Positions 1 to 7,355 of a DNA stretch of 14,205 nt are shown here, piece after piece. The position numbers and the translations under genes are program-made. Position 1 is the first letter of the stretch. The number at the start of each line of letters is the position of its first letter. Source of the stretch: Cyclobacteriaceae bacterium (GTDB lineage: Bacteria > Bacteroidota > Bacteroidia > Cytophagales > Cyclobacteriaceae); contig JAOUOM010000007.1 of the NCBI GenBank assembly GCA_029880385.1, positions 1 through 14,205 on the forward strand, written 5' to 3'. The notes beneath the pieces are model-generated. The model had not been told where the DNA came from and searched no databases. It worked only from the letters and a program-made list of their open reading frames with translations.

Positions 1-230
1 TTTTGCAGACATCAGAACTGCTTTGGTTGTTGTATTTTATTTCGGGAATTTTCGCATCGGCAGTTGCTTTGTTTTATTATTTCAAAATTGTCAGGTCGTA
101 TTTTCTGAAGGAGGGCAGTGAGGGTACCTTTCATGCTAGCAATAAGGAAATCCTCATTCAAACTATTTTCGCGTTACTTCTGTTGTGGTTCTTTATCCAA
201 CCTGATATTTTAAATAGATTTGCATTTTAA
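1..230 (+). CDS. nuoN: NADH-quinone oxidoreductase subunit N (NuoN), C-terminal fragment
   Basis: Open at the left edge: the reading frame runs in from outside the window, and only about the last 75 residues are present, ending at TAA 228-230. What is visible is two hydrophobic helices. The first (LLWLLYFISGIFASAVALFYY) runs into a basic segment, YYFKIVRSYFL, that resembles the end of the antiporter-like membrane subunits of complex I. The second (IQTIFALLLLWFFIQP) is followed by a short tail. In NuoN the C-terminus has this arrangement. The subunit would sit in the inner membrane and take part in proton translocation by the respiratory NADH dehydrogenase. Assignment rests on the helix pattern and the YYFKIVR-like motif of a short fragment, so NuoM/NuoL-like relatives are not strictly excluded. 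The last codons overlap a likely promoter for the next gene. Confidence 0.7.
   Translation, partial: LQTSELLWLLYFISGIFASAVALFYYFKIVRSYFLKEGSEGTFHASNKEILIQTIFALLLLWFFIQPDILNRFAF
215..222 (+). promoter_or_regulatory. Predicted -7 box (TAnnTTTG) for the amidophosphoribosyltransferase gene
   Basis: TAGATTTG is an exact match to the Bacteroidota sigma-ABfr -7 consensus TAnnTTTG. It lies within the final codons of the upstream nuoN-like gene. The start codon is at 251, so a transcript beginning about 6 bases after the box would have a leader of roughly 20-25 bases. No convincing -33 TTG element was seen at the usual spacing. The match also encodes amino acids, so chance is possible. Confidence 0.45.
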
Positions 231-250
231 CACGCCAAACCACCCTTCCA

Positions 251-2140
251 ATGAGTGATGCTATTAAGCATGAGTGCGGAATAGCCCTTCTCCGCCTGAG
301 AAAACCCCTTCAATATTTCATTGACAAATATGGGACGCCCTCATATGCAGTCAATAAAATGTTCCTCCTGATGCAAAAGCAGCATAACCGCGGACAGGAT
401 GGTGCCGGGATTGCCAACATCAAACTCGACATGACACCAGGCTACCGGTACATCAGCAGGTATCGGACCGTCGATCACAGGCCGTTAGAGGATATTTTCG
501 AGAAAGTAGGCCGGAAATTCAAAAAAGCCCTTAAAGAAGGTGGTGAGGATCGTTACCATGATGCCGAATGGCTCAAACAAAATTATGCCTATACCGGTGA
601 AGTGTGGCTCGGCCACCTGAGGTACGGTACGCATGGCAAGAATAGTATTGAAAGCTGCCATCCTTTTCTGCGGCAAAATAACTGGAGGAGCCGCAATCTT
701 GTGATGGCCGGAAACTTCAACATGACCAATGTTGACGAGCTTTTCAATAAATTGACCGAATTGGGCCAGCACCCAAAGGACAAGGTGGATACGGTCACCG
801 TAATGGAAAAAATCGGCCATTTCCTCGATGACGAAAACCAGCAGATTTTTCAAAAATACAAGGACAAATACAGCAACAGTGAAATTACGCAGATCATTGA
901 GGACGAAATAGATTTGCAAAAAGTATTGCAGCGGTCGTGTAAGGACTTTGACGGGGGCTATGCCATGGCCGGACTGGTAGGCTATGGGGCAGCATTCGTT
1001 GCACGCGACCCGGCAGGTATTCGCCCAGCCTATTACTATGCCGATGATGAGATCGTTGTGGTGGCTTCCGAAAAACCGGCGATCAAAACCGCGTTCGGGT
1101 GCAATTACGATGATATAAAGGAAATCAAACCCGCACATGCACTCATTATTTGCAAAAACGGCGATTTGCAGGAAAAACAATTCATCGCACCGCTTGAAAA
1201 GAAAGCATGCAGCTTCGAACGTATTTACTTTTCAAGGGGTACGGATCCCGATATCTATCAGGAACGCAGAAAACTTGGCGAATTGCTGATCCCCCAGGTA
1301 TTGAAATCCATCAATTTTGACCTGAAAAACACCGTCTTTTCCTATATCCCCAATACGGCCGAAACTTCCTTCCTTGGCTTGATGCGGGGTGTGGAAGAAT
1401 ACCTGATCAAAATACGCAAAGACATTATCCTTGACAAAAAACCAAGTGCCGACTCGCTCGAAGATCTGCTGTCGTTCAAGCCACGGGTCGAAAAACTCGT
1501 GCTAAAGGATGCCAAACTGCGGACATTCATTGCCGATGACGAACACCGTGACGAGATGGTGGCACACGTATACGACACTACCTACGAGGTGATCAAAAAG
1601 AACAGGGATAATGTGGTGATCATCGATGATAGCATCGTGCGCGGTACGACCCTCGAAAAAAGCATCCTGACGCTTCTCGACCGTCTTGAGCCCAAAAAAG
1701 TGATCGTTGTTTCATCGGCTCCTCAAATCCGTTTCCCGGATTGTTATGGTATCGATATGAGTAAAATGAAAGATTTCGTTGCCTTTCGTGCCGTGCTTGC
1801 CTTGTTGGAAGAAACCAACCGCAACTACCTGCTCGACGATGTGCTGGAAAAATGCCTGGCTGCTCAGGGACAAAAAGACCAGCCCAATTACGTCAGCGAA
1901 CTCTACGATCCCTTTACCTACGAAGAGGTTAGTGCCAAGATTACAGAAATCGTACGCCCGGCGGGCATGAAGGCCGAACTGGAAATTGTATACCAGACAG
2001 TCGACAACCTGCACAAGGCTTGTCCCGGTCACCTGGGCGATTGGTATTTTACGGGAAATTATCCTACTCCGGGCGGAAACCGCGTGGTAAACAAAGCGTT
2101 TATCAATTTCATGAAAGGTATCGAAGTACGGGCCTATTAA
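251..2140 (+). CDS. purF: Amidophosphoribosyltransferase family protein, long (629 aa) Bacteroidota form
   Basis: Two-domain PurF architecture. The N-terminal class II glutamine amidotransferase domain has its nucleophile at Cys9 (HECGIAL), then QHNRGQDGAGI at 44-54, GHLRYGTHG at 121-129 and the GNFNMTN segment at about 154-160. The C-terminal type I phosphoribosyltransferase domain has the PRPP loop VVIIDDSIVRGTT at 455-467. The family transfers ammonia from glutamine to PRPP to give 5-phosphoribosylamine, the first step of de novo purine synthesis, in the cytoplasm. Cys9 must become N-terminal to act, so an eight-residue propeptide would have to be removed, as is known for the Bacillus-type enzyme. 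At 629 residues it is well over 100 longer than typical PurF; Bacteroidota carry such long forms. The symbol is given by family only: a second, conventional PurF could exist elsewhere, and then this would be a paralog. ATG 251 is 20 bases after nuoN. Confidence 0.85.
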   Translation: MSDAIKHECGIALLRLRKPLQYFIDKYGTPSYAVNKMFLLMQKQHNRGQDGAGIANIKLDMTPGYRYISRYRTVDHRPLEDIFEKVGRKFKKALKEGGEDRYHDAEWLKQNYAYTGEVWLGHLRYGTHGKNSIESCHPFLRQNNWRSRNLVMAGNFNMTNVDELFNKLTELGQHPKDKVDTVTVMEKIGHFLDDENQQIFQKYKDKYSNSEITQIIEDEIDLQKVLQRSCKDFDGGYAMAGLVGYGAAFVARDPAGIRPAYYYADDEIVVVASEKPAIKTAFGCNYDDIKEIKPAHALIICKNGDLQEKQFIAPLEKKACSFERIYFSRGTDPDIYQERRKLGELLIPQVLKSINFDLKNTVFSYIPNTAETSFLGLMRGVEEYLIKIRKDIILDKKPSADSLEDLLSFKPRVEKLVLKDAKLRTFIADDEHRDEMVAHVYDTTYEVIKKNRDNVVIIDDSIVRGTTLEKSILTLLDRLEPKKVIVVSSAPQIRFPDCYGIDMSKMKDFVAFRAVLALLEETNRNYLLDDVLEKCLAAQGQKDQPNYVSELYDPFTYEEVSAKITEIVRPAGMKAELEIVYQTVDNLHKACPGHLGDWYFTGNYPTPGGNRVVNKAFINFMKGIEVRAY

Positions 2141-2192
2141 ATTCCAATTCTTTCATCCCTTCCGATCAGTCAGTAAATACGCCTGTCAACGC

Positions 2193-2200
2193 TATATTTA
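2193..2200 (+). promoter_or_regulatory. Possible -7 box for the deacetylase lipoprotein gene
   Basis: TATATTTA followed by CGCCC matches TAnnTTTG at five of six fixed positions, and the GC-rich stretch after it is like that seen after other Bacteroidota -7 boxes in this window. It lies 86 bases before the ATG at 2286. It is flanked by inverted hexamers GTCAAC (2185-2190) and GTTGAC (2222-2227). Weak prediction. Confidence 0.25.
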
Positions 2201-2285
2201 CGCCCGATTTGAAACGTGCATGTTGACGGATGGTTTCTGACCACATGGCTGACAGGTGCCCAACCACGAAAGAAATAAATTGTCC

Positions 2286-3617
2286 ATGAAGAAAAATGTA
2301 GCTTTACTGTTCGCGCTTTCCCTGTTTTTTGCCTCGTGTACCCGTCGACCGGATGCAGGGGTAGGACAGACGGAGATCACCAAATGGCCGGGAAACCGCC
2401 AGGCAGGAATATCCATTACCTACGATGACGGTACCATCAACCAGTTTACGGTGGCAAGACCCATTATGAACGAACTGGGCCTGCCGGGTACGTTTTACAT
2501 TATCACCGGCAAAGTGCCCGGTTCGGGAAAAGGACAGTTCCTCGGCAGACCAACACAGGAAATCGTGGACGAAACCGCCTCCCTGCCCACTCAGTCTGAT
2601 AATTTTTTTGAACGTGCATCGCTCATTGCCTACACAGGCATACCGGGTGCCGAAGCTTTTCATGCCCGGGCAGGTTCGTTGTTTGAGTCTGGCAGGTACG
2701 CTGAAGCCTACCAATTGATGGATCAGGCATTTGAGCTTGTGAGGAAGGGTGAAACCATCTCCGGACCGGAATATGCCGAGCATGTAAACCCTGAAGATAC
2801 CACTACCTGGGAAGATTACAGGACATATGCTGCCGAGGGACATGAAATCGCCAGCCATACGGTTACCCATGCCCGGCTTGCAGTATTGGACGAACCAAAC
2901 CTGCGCTATGAACTGGAGCAGAGCAAGGCTGATATCCGGAAATATTTGGGGGAAAAATATACCTTTTCGGCAGAGTGCCCCTATGGCACGGAAAACGAAC
3001 GGGTAATGGACTATGCCCACGAGGTGTATCCCTCCCTCCGCAATCGTATGCCGGAACCCTATCTGGACGAGCTCAATCGTGCCAGCAAGCGAAACCCTGG
3101 CGAGACTGACAGGGAATATGTGCAATGGCAACGTGGCCCGCTTACAAACATTGGAATGGACATGATGAAAACCTGGGTCGATACATGTCTGGTTCACGAC
3201 AATGTCTGGCTGGTACTCGTTTTTCACGGCGTGGAGGGAATCGGTTGGGAACCCCGCACCGGTCCGGAACTGAGGGAATATTTCACATACATTAAGGAGC
3301 GGGAAAGTCGGCTTTGGGTCGCGACCTTTGCCGACGTGACCAGGTACATCCGGCAACGAAAAGGGGCAGTGGTGACCAGTACAAGGGAAGGAGATGACAT
3401 ACACGTCACCATCACCCAAACCCTGGATACGGCCATCTACAACCTGCCATTGACAGCAAAAACCTATGTGCCTGCAGACTGGACATCCGTCATCCTGCGT
3501 ATCGGGCCAGACGGTACCGACTTACAAACACTCCCCGTACAGCAGGATGCCAACGGGTCATATGTGCTGTATGACATCACGGCGGGCCAGGGTAGCCGGG
3601 TGCTGCGAGCCGGCTAA
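2286..3617 (+). CDS. Polysaccharide deacetylase (NodB/CE4 family) lipoprotein
   Basis: I start this 443-residue protein at ATG 2286, since the residues from there form a clean lipoprotein signal: MKKN, a hydrophobic core and the lipobox FASC with Cys18. A start at 2256 would put ten polar residues ahead of it. NodB motifs are visible: TYDDG at 45-49 (motif 1, general base and metal-binding aspartates), SHTVTH at 190-195 (motif 2, metal histidines 191 and 195), ECPYG shortly after (motif 3-like), and LVFHGVEG near residue 315 (late-motif histidine). Family members remove N- or O-acetyl groups from chitin, peptidoglycan or other glycans. The lipid anchor would place it on the periplasmic or outer-membrane face. 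About 140 residues separate motifs 1 and 2, including a helical, TPR-like stretch (roughly 105-155). The last ~75 residues look like a beta-rich accessory domain. Substrate is not predictable. Confidence 0.85.
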   Translation: MKKNVALLFALSLFFASCTRRPDAGVGQTEITKWPGNRQAGISITYDDGTINQFTVARPIMNELGLPGTFYIITGKVPGSGKGQFLGRPTQEIVDETASLPTQSDNFFERASLIAYTGIPGAEAFHARAGSLFESGRYAEAYQLMDQAFELVRKGETISGPEYAEHVNPEDTTTWEDYRTYAAEGHEIASHTVTHARLAVLDEPNLRYELEQSKADIRKYLGEKYTFSAECPYGTENERVMDYAHEVYPSLRNRMPEPYLDELNRASKRNPGETDREYVQWQRGPLTNIGMDMMKTWVDTCLVHDNVWLVLVFHGVEGIGWEPRTGPELREYFTYIKERESRLWVATFADVTRYIRQRKGAVVTSTREGDDIHVTITQTLDTAIYNLPLTAKTYVPADWTSVILRIGPDGTDLQTLPVQQDANGSYVLYDITAGQGSRVLRAG

Positions 3618-3909
3618 CACTACCGGTTGCTATCGTTTTGAACAGGAGCGGATCTTTCTGGCCCTCCGGCACTGTACGCCCGTGCTCCGCGCGGGGCCAT
3701 CGTGCTGCCCACGCCCGGGGCTATTTTGGAATTTTCTGGCATTTTACAGAGGTAATTTCCGGGATCGTTCAGGCAGTGTGCGGTTGACGGCAGCGGATAG
3801 TTGTTGGATGCCTGGCTAACCACGCCCTGCAAATAGAAGTGGTGGGTATTTATGCACGCTTTGTGAAATGGCAATTTTTGTGGATTTTTATCCCAGCAAT
3901 CATACACGC
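3618..3909. other. GC-rich 292-bp intergenic spacer
   Basis: Spacer between the deacetylase and the MarR gene. No open frame in it has protein-like composition. It contains copy 1 of the dispersed repeat (3651-3724). Nearer the MarR gene, TATTTATG at 3847-3854 matches the -7 consensus TAnnTTTG at five of six positions and is a weak promoter candidate for that gene. No clear rho-independent terminator for the deacetylase was found. Confidence 0.5.
3651..3724 (+). repeat. Dispersed intergenic repeat, copy 1
   Basis: About 74 bases that align with the reverse complement of 11503-11577. Two blocks are identical: CCCGTGCTCCGC (3679-3690) and a 22-base block at 3703-3724 that begins TGCTGCCCACGC and ends GGGGCTAT. 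Between them are 12 variable bases here and 13 in the other copy. Similarity continues more weakly to the left (GATCTTTCTGGCCCT against ACATTTGCGCCCTT). The core is GC-rich and contains the palindrome CCCGGG. Both copies lie between genes, in opposite orientation. It could be a REP-like repeat, a degraded mobile element or a small structured RNA; nothing here decides. Confidence 0.7.
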
Positions 3910-4383
3910 ATGGATTCTATCGAGATATTAGTCAGTATTCGGAAAATCGTACGATCACTCAACCTGGAATCCAAAAGTATCCAGAAAGATTTCGGATTAA
4001 GCATTACCCAGCTTCTTTGCCTGAGCCATTTGGAGCAAAACGAAGCATATAAAGGCACCCATAAGCAATTGATGGCCTTGTTGAGCCTCAATTCCAGTAC
4101 AGTTACCGGCATTATCAACCGGCTGGAGCGCAAAGGTTATGTGGCACGATTGCCCAAGACGGGCGACAAACGTGTGACATACATTACACTCACGGCAGCC
4201 GGACTAAAATTGCTCGAAAAAACTCCAAATGTTCTCCACGACCGATTAGCCAAAAAACTGGAAGCCCTTTCTGTTGAAGACAGGGAAATGATCAAGAAAT
4301 CAATGGATATTATCGTTTCGGCCATGCAAATCAAGCATGTAGAGGCTTCTCCCTTGCTAATTTCCGAGGAACCGTCTGCCTGA
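3910..4383 (+). CDS. MarR-family winged-helix transcriptional regulator
   Basis: 157 residues from ATG 3910, the usual MarR length; an upstream ATG at 3868 would add 14 residues that do not resemble the family. The N-terminal helices (1-35) and C-terminal helices (~100-150) would form the dimer interface. The winged helix-turn-helix in between shows the recognition helix NSSTVTGIINRLERKGYVAR at 61-80 and the wing with GDKRVTYITLT at 85-95, both typical of MarR. Such proteins bind palindromic sites as dimers and usually repress, with release on ligand binding. The gene ends 92 bases before the lysine aminomutase gene in the same direction, and a palindrome overlaps that promoter, so I infer that it controls the abl operon. 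No cysteine placement suggests an OhrR-like redox sensor. The inducer is unknown; lysine, beta-lysine or an osmotic signal are guesses. Confidence 0.88.
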   Translation: MDSIEILVSIRKIVRSLNLESKSIQKDFGLSITQLLCLSHLEQNEAYKGTHKQLMALLSLNSSTVTGIINRLERKGYVARLPKTGDKRVTYITLTAAGLKLLEKTPNVLHDRLAKKLEALSVEDREMIKKSMDIIVSAMQIKHVEASPLLISEEPSA

Positions 4384-4420
4384 TCACATCCATACACCTA
4401 AGTATGTCCTATAAAACCTA

Positions 4421-4434
4421 TGTTCCGTAAAAAA
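4421..4434. promoter_or_regulatory. Possible weaker second operator half-site upstream of the -7 box
   Basis: TGTTCCGTAAAAAA matches the palindrome at 4452-4465 in its left arm (5 of 6) and partly in its right arm (4 of 6). The centres are 31 bp apart, about three helical turns. The heptamer TATGTTC (4419-4425) is the exact inverse of GAACATA (4461-4467), and a related TATGTCC lies at 4403-4409. It may be a second, weaker binding site near the -33 region. The region is AT-rich, so chance similarity is possible. Confidence 0.3.
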
Positions 4435-4439
4435 AGCCG

Positions 4440-4447
4440 TAACTTTG
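4440..4447 (+). promoter_or_regulatory. Predicted -7 box of the abl operon promoter
   Basis: TAACTTTG is an exact match to the Bacteroidota consensus TAnnTTTG. The lysine aminomutase ATG is at 4476, so the leader would be about 20-25 bases. The expected transcription start (around 4452-4454) falls at the left edge of the palindrome at 4452-4465. No clear -33 TTTG was seen at the normal spacing, which would suit a regulated rather than strong promoter. Confidence 0.6.
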
Positions 4448-4451
4448 TATT

Positions 4452-4465
4452 TGTTCTACAGAACA
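4452..4465. promoter_or_regulatory. Palindromic operator candidate, TGTTCT-AC-AGAACA
   Basis: Perfect 6-bp inverted arms around a 2-bp centre. It starts four bases after the -7 box and overlaps the expected transcription start of the abl operon. Size and symmetry suit a winged-helix dimer such as MarR, and a MarR gene lies directly upstream, so this is the natural candidate operator; binding there would block initiation. That link is inference. Confidence 0.5.
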
Positions 4466-4475
4466 TAAATACAAA

Positions 4476-5951
4476 ATGAATTATTCAGACAAAGAAATTA
4501 CACGAATTGAGGAAGCCGGGACATTTTCCGAATTGCCAGACTCCATTTCAGGGGTTGAGCATCTGGAACAATTGAATGAGTGGGATATTCCTCCGGCTCT
4601 CAAAGACCCGGTCTCAAAGGAGGAGTTGGGGCACAGGTATTTTAGAAAAGATGCATTTTGGCAGAAAATTCCTGCTTTTTCCAACATAACAGAAGAGGAA
4701 TTTTATGAACCGAAATTTCAAAACCGCCATACGGTTCGAAAAGTCGAAAAGCTCCGGCAACTTCTAGCCGGCTATGTGGACGATTCGTTTATCGAAGATG
4801 TGGAAAGGGCAATGGAATCGGCACCTATGAGCCTGAGTGTGTCCCCCTATATTTTGGGTTTGATCGATTGGGCCAATCCCTATGCTGATCCGCTTCGCAT
4901 TCAGTTTATTCCCGTGCAGGGCAGGCACCTGCCCGACCATCCCCAGTTGACACTCGATTCCCTGGGTGAACAGCATGATTCTCCTGTAGAAGGATTGGTA
5001 CACCGTTATTTTGACAAAGTATTGTTTCTTCCGCTGGATGTATGTCCGGTCTATTGTCGTTTTTGTACGCGTAGTTATGCCATCGGGGCAGATACGGAAA
5101 CGGTTGACAAGGTCAGCTTCCACAATACACCCCGACAGTGGAACGAAGCGTTTACCTACATCGCCTCACGTCCTGAAATTGAGGATGTGGTGATTTCGGG
5201 GGGGGATGCCTACATGCTGGCACCCGAACGCCTGCGCTATATCGGCGAAACCCTGTTGAGTATCCCCCATGTTCGCCGCATGCGTTTTGCCACAAAAGGC
5301 CCGGCAGTGATGCCGATGAAGCTATTGAAGGATGCCGCCTGGACAAATGCACTGGTCGATATCGTAGACCAGGGGCGTGAAAAAGGCAAAGAAGTCGTGC
5401 TGCATACACATTTCAATAGTGCCAGCGAGATCACCGAAATTACGCGCAAGGCGATGCTGCTTTTGTTTAAAAGGGGTGTCACGGTGCGCAATCAGAGTGT
5501 GCTGATCCGAGGCGTAAATGACACACCGGATTCGATGATCCATTTGATCCGGAAACTATCCTATATGAATGTGCAACCCTACTATGTCTACCAGCATGAC
5601 ATGGTACAGGGCACCGAAGACATGCGTACCAGCGTACGGGCAACCGTGGAACTTGAAAAAATCATCCGGGGTGTGACAGCCGGTTTTAATACCCCATTAT
5701 TTGTAACGGATGCGCCCGGGGGTGGTGGCAAGCGAGATGTGCACAGCTATGACTATTATGATCAGGTGACGGGCATCAGTATCTATCGAAGCCCCAGTGT
5801 GGATTCCACAAAATTGTATGTGTATTTTGATCCGGTTGATACCCTGCCCAGGGAGGGGCAATTGCTTTGGGAAGACCCAACCCTGCATGCCAGTTTGATC
5901 CAGAATGCCATTAATCAATCAGGCTATACGGCCCTGACACGTGCCCAATAG
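4476..5951 (+). CDS. ablA: Lysine 2,3-aminomutase (AblA/KamA family radical SAM enzyme)
   Basis: A 491-residue radical SAM, PLP-dependent aminomutase that converts L-lysine to L-beta-lysine. The [4Fe-4S] motif CPVYCRFC gives Cys190, Cys194 and Cys197. SGGDAYML (241-248) is the SAM-contacting GGD region, and DAPGGGGK (412-419) carries the PLP lysine, Lys419. Substrate specificity can be read by spacing from the clostridial enzyme. Its two aspartates that hold the lysine side-chain amine sit 44 and 7 residues before the PLP lysine; here these are Asp375 (YQHD) and Asp412. The carboxylate-binding arginine two residues after the last cluster cysteine is Arg199. Glutamate 2,3-aminomutase has Lys and Asn at the aspartate positions, so lysine is the likely substrate. 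The sequence after the cluster (TRSYAIG rather than TRRRFAG) is divergent. First gene of an operon with the symporter and ablB; ATG 4476 follows a -7 box and a palindrome. Confidence 0.87.
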   Translation: MNYSDKEITRIEEAGTFSELPDSISGVEHLEQLNEWDIPPALKDPVSKEELGHRYFRKDAFWQKIPAFSNITEEEFYEPKFQNRHTVRKVEKLRQLLAGYVDDSFIEDVERAMESAPMSLSVSPYILGLIDWANPYADPLRIQFIPVQGRHLPDHPQLTLDSLGEQHDSPVEGLVHRYFDKVLFLPLDVCPVYCRFCTRSYAIGADTETVDKVSFHNTPRQWNEAFTYIASRPEIEDVVISGGDAYMLAPERLRYIGETLLSIPHVRRMRFATKGPAVMPMKLLKDAAWTNALVDIVDQGREKGKEVVLHTHFNSASEITEITRKAMLLLFKRGVTVRNQSVLIRGVNDTPDSMIHLIRKLSYMNVQPYYVYQHDMVQGTEDMRTSVRATVELEKIIRGVTAGFNTPLFVTDAPGGGGKRDVHSYDYYDQVTGISIYRSPSVDSTKLYVYFDPVDTLPREGQLLWEDPTLHASLIQNAINQSGYTALTRAQ

Positions 5952-7355
5952 ATGCATCTGATTGATTATTTACTATTTGGCATGTACTTCATGGTGATTT
6001 TGTATGTGGGCTTTTATTTCTACAGGACAAATACAACCAAGGAAGATTATTATGTAGGGGGACGAAGCATCAGTGCGGGCCATATTGGGCTGTCCATAGC
6101 CGCCACGGATGTAGGGGGTGGTTTTTCCATTGGGCTGGGTGGCCTGGGTTTCACGATGGGCCTGGCGGGTAGCTGGTTGCTGTTTACAGGTTTGGCAGGC
6201 GCCTGGATAGCGGCTGTGCTTACTGTTCCCCGCCTTAAAAAGCTGGACATGGCGCATCCGATGCTCACGTTTCCGGATTTTCTCACGTTCAGGTACAATG
6301 GTCGCGTGGGTACGGTTGCCGCACTCATCTCCGGGATCGGGTACATTGGTTTCACGGCAGGACAGATTTTGGCTGGTGGCAAGCTGGCCGCCGGCAGTGT
6401 ATTTTCATCCATTACATGGGCCGATCCCCTTTATTTTTCGCTTGTGATGATGGCCCTGGTTGTGATACTCTATACCGTTTTGGGCGGACTCAAGGCAGTC
6501 GTATACACCGACACGGTGCAATGGATCATTTTGTTATCCGGATTGCTGTTTCTCGGTTTTCCTTTTGCTTATTATAAACTGGGAGGGTGGGCTGTAATAC
6601 GCGATGCATTGCCACCCTCGCACTTTTCACTGACAAATATTTCATGGGTTACGTGGGTCAATTGGTCATTTTCCATCCTTCCGATATGGTTTGTGGCCAT
6701 GACCCTCTACCAGCGCGTGTTTGCCAGTCGCGATGTGAAGCAAGCCCGCCGGGCTTTTTTTATCGCGGGGATTTTTGAATATCCCATGATGGCATTTGTG
6801 GGCGTGGGATTGGGGATGCTGGCCAGGGTGGCATTTCCTGAAAGTGAGGCAGAGACGGCCCTGCCCAGACTGCTGACCACAGTCTTGCCCATTGGGGTTA
6901 CGGGTTTTGTGCTGGCTGCCTATTTTTCTGCCGTAATGTCTACAGCCGATAGTTGCCTGATAGCGGCTTCCGGAAATTTTGTCAACGATATCCTTTCAAA
7001 ATATTTTCCTGACAAGGGGGTGGGGATACGGTGGATACGGCTGTCCCAGGGGGTTACCTTGTTGATTGGTATAGGGGCTTTTTTACTGGCTACCTACTTT
7101 ACCTCGGTGCTTCGAATAGTCTTGCATTCCTATTCGTTTATGGTTTCAGGCCTGCTGGTACCGACCCTGTTTGCCTATTTTTCTAAAAACACCTGCAGTC
7201 AGTCTGCCATGATCAGCATGATTGGGGGTGGCAGTACAACCCTGTTGTTGATCTTTTCCGGTGTGATGCTTCCTTTTGGCTTAGATGCCACCCTGTTTGG
7301 TATGCTGGCTTCCCTGTTGCTCTATGTGGTTACCCGATTTTTTACCCAACGTTGA
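5952..7355 (+). CDS. Sodium:solute symporter (SSS family) of the abl operon
   Basis: 467 residues, highly hydrophobic, with about 12-13 membrane helices. It has two SSS-family signatures: GGLKAVVYTDTVQWIILLSG at about 175-194, and AAYFSAVMSTADSCLIAASG at about 319-338, the latter with the Ser/Thr-Ala-Asp-Ser cluster typical of the conserved sodium-site helix. Family members couple inward sodium flow to uptake of proline, pantothenate, sugars, betaine-type solutes and others; the protein sits in the inner membrane. Its ATG follows directly on the TAG of ablA with no spacer, and its TGA overlaps the ATG of ablB (TGATG), so it is translationally coupled on both sides. From that position I infer that it imports lysine, beta-lysine or acetyl-beta-lysine, or another osmolyte. 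The sequence alone does not give the substrate. Confidence 0.88.
   Translation: MHLIDYLLFGMYFMVILYVGFYFYRTNTTKEDYYVGGRSISAGHIGLSIAATDVGGGFSIGLGGLGFTMGLAGSWLLFTGLAGAWIAAVLTVPRLKKLDMAHPMLTFPDFLTFRYNGRVGTVAALISGIGYIGFTAGQILAGGKLAAGSVFSSITWADPLYFSLVMMALVVILYTVLGGLKAVVYTDTVQWIILLSGLLFLGFPFAYYKLGGWAVIRDALPPSHFSLTNISWVTWVNWSFSILPIWFVAMTLYQRVFASRDVKQARRAFFIAGIFEYPMMAFVGVGLGMLARVAFPESEAETALPRLLTTVLPIGVTGFVLAAYFSAVMSTADSCLIAASGNFVNDILSKYFPDKGVGIRWIRLSQGVTLLIGIGAFLLATYFTSVLRIVLHSYSFMVSGLLVPTLFAYFSKNTCSQSAMISMIGGGSTTLLLIFSGVMLPFGLDATLFGMLASLLLYVVTRFFTQR

Noticed and set aside
2304..3419. 371-residue minus-strand open frame opposite the deacetylase
   Set aside because: Antisense shadow of a gene with clear NodB motifs; no recognisable domain and unlikely composition.
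3466..3819. Plus-strand open frame over the deacetylase 3' end and the following spacer
   Set aside because: It overlaps the real deacetylase gene in another frame, is rich in Cys/Arg/Pro from GC-rich DNA, and shows no family features.
4476..5951. Glutamate 2,3-aminomutase instead of lysine 2,3-aminomutase
   Set aside because: Both aspartates that bind the lysine amine are present at the expected spacing, where the glutamate enzyme has Lys and Asn, and ablB is in the same operon.
7352..7354. TTG start for ablB
   Set aside because: ATG at 7355 immediately follows and forms the common TGATG coupling overlap with the symporter stop.
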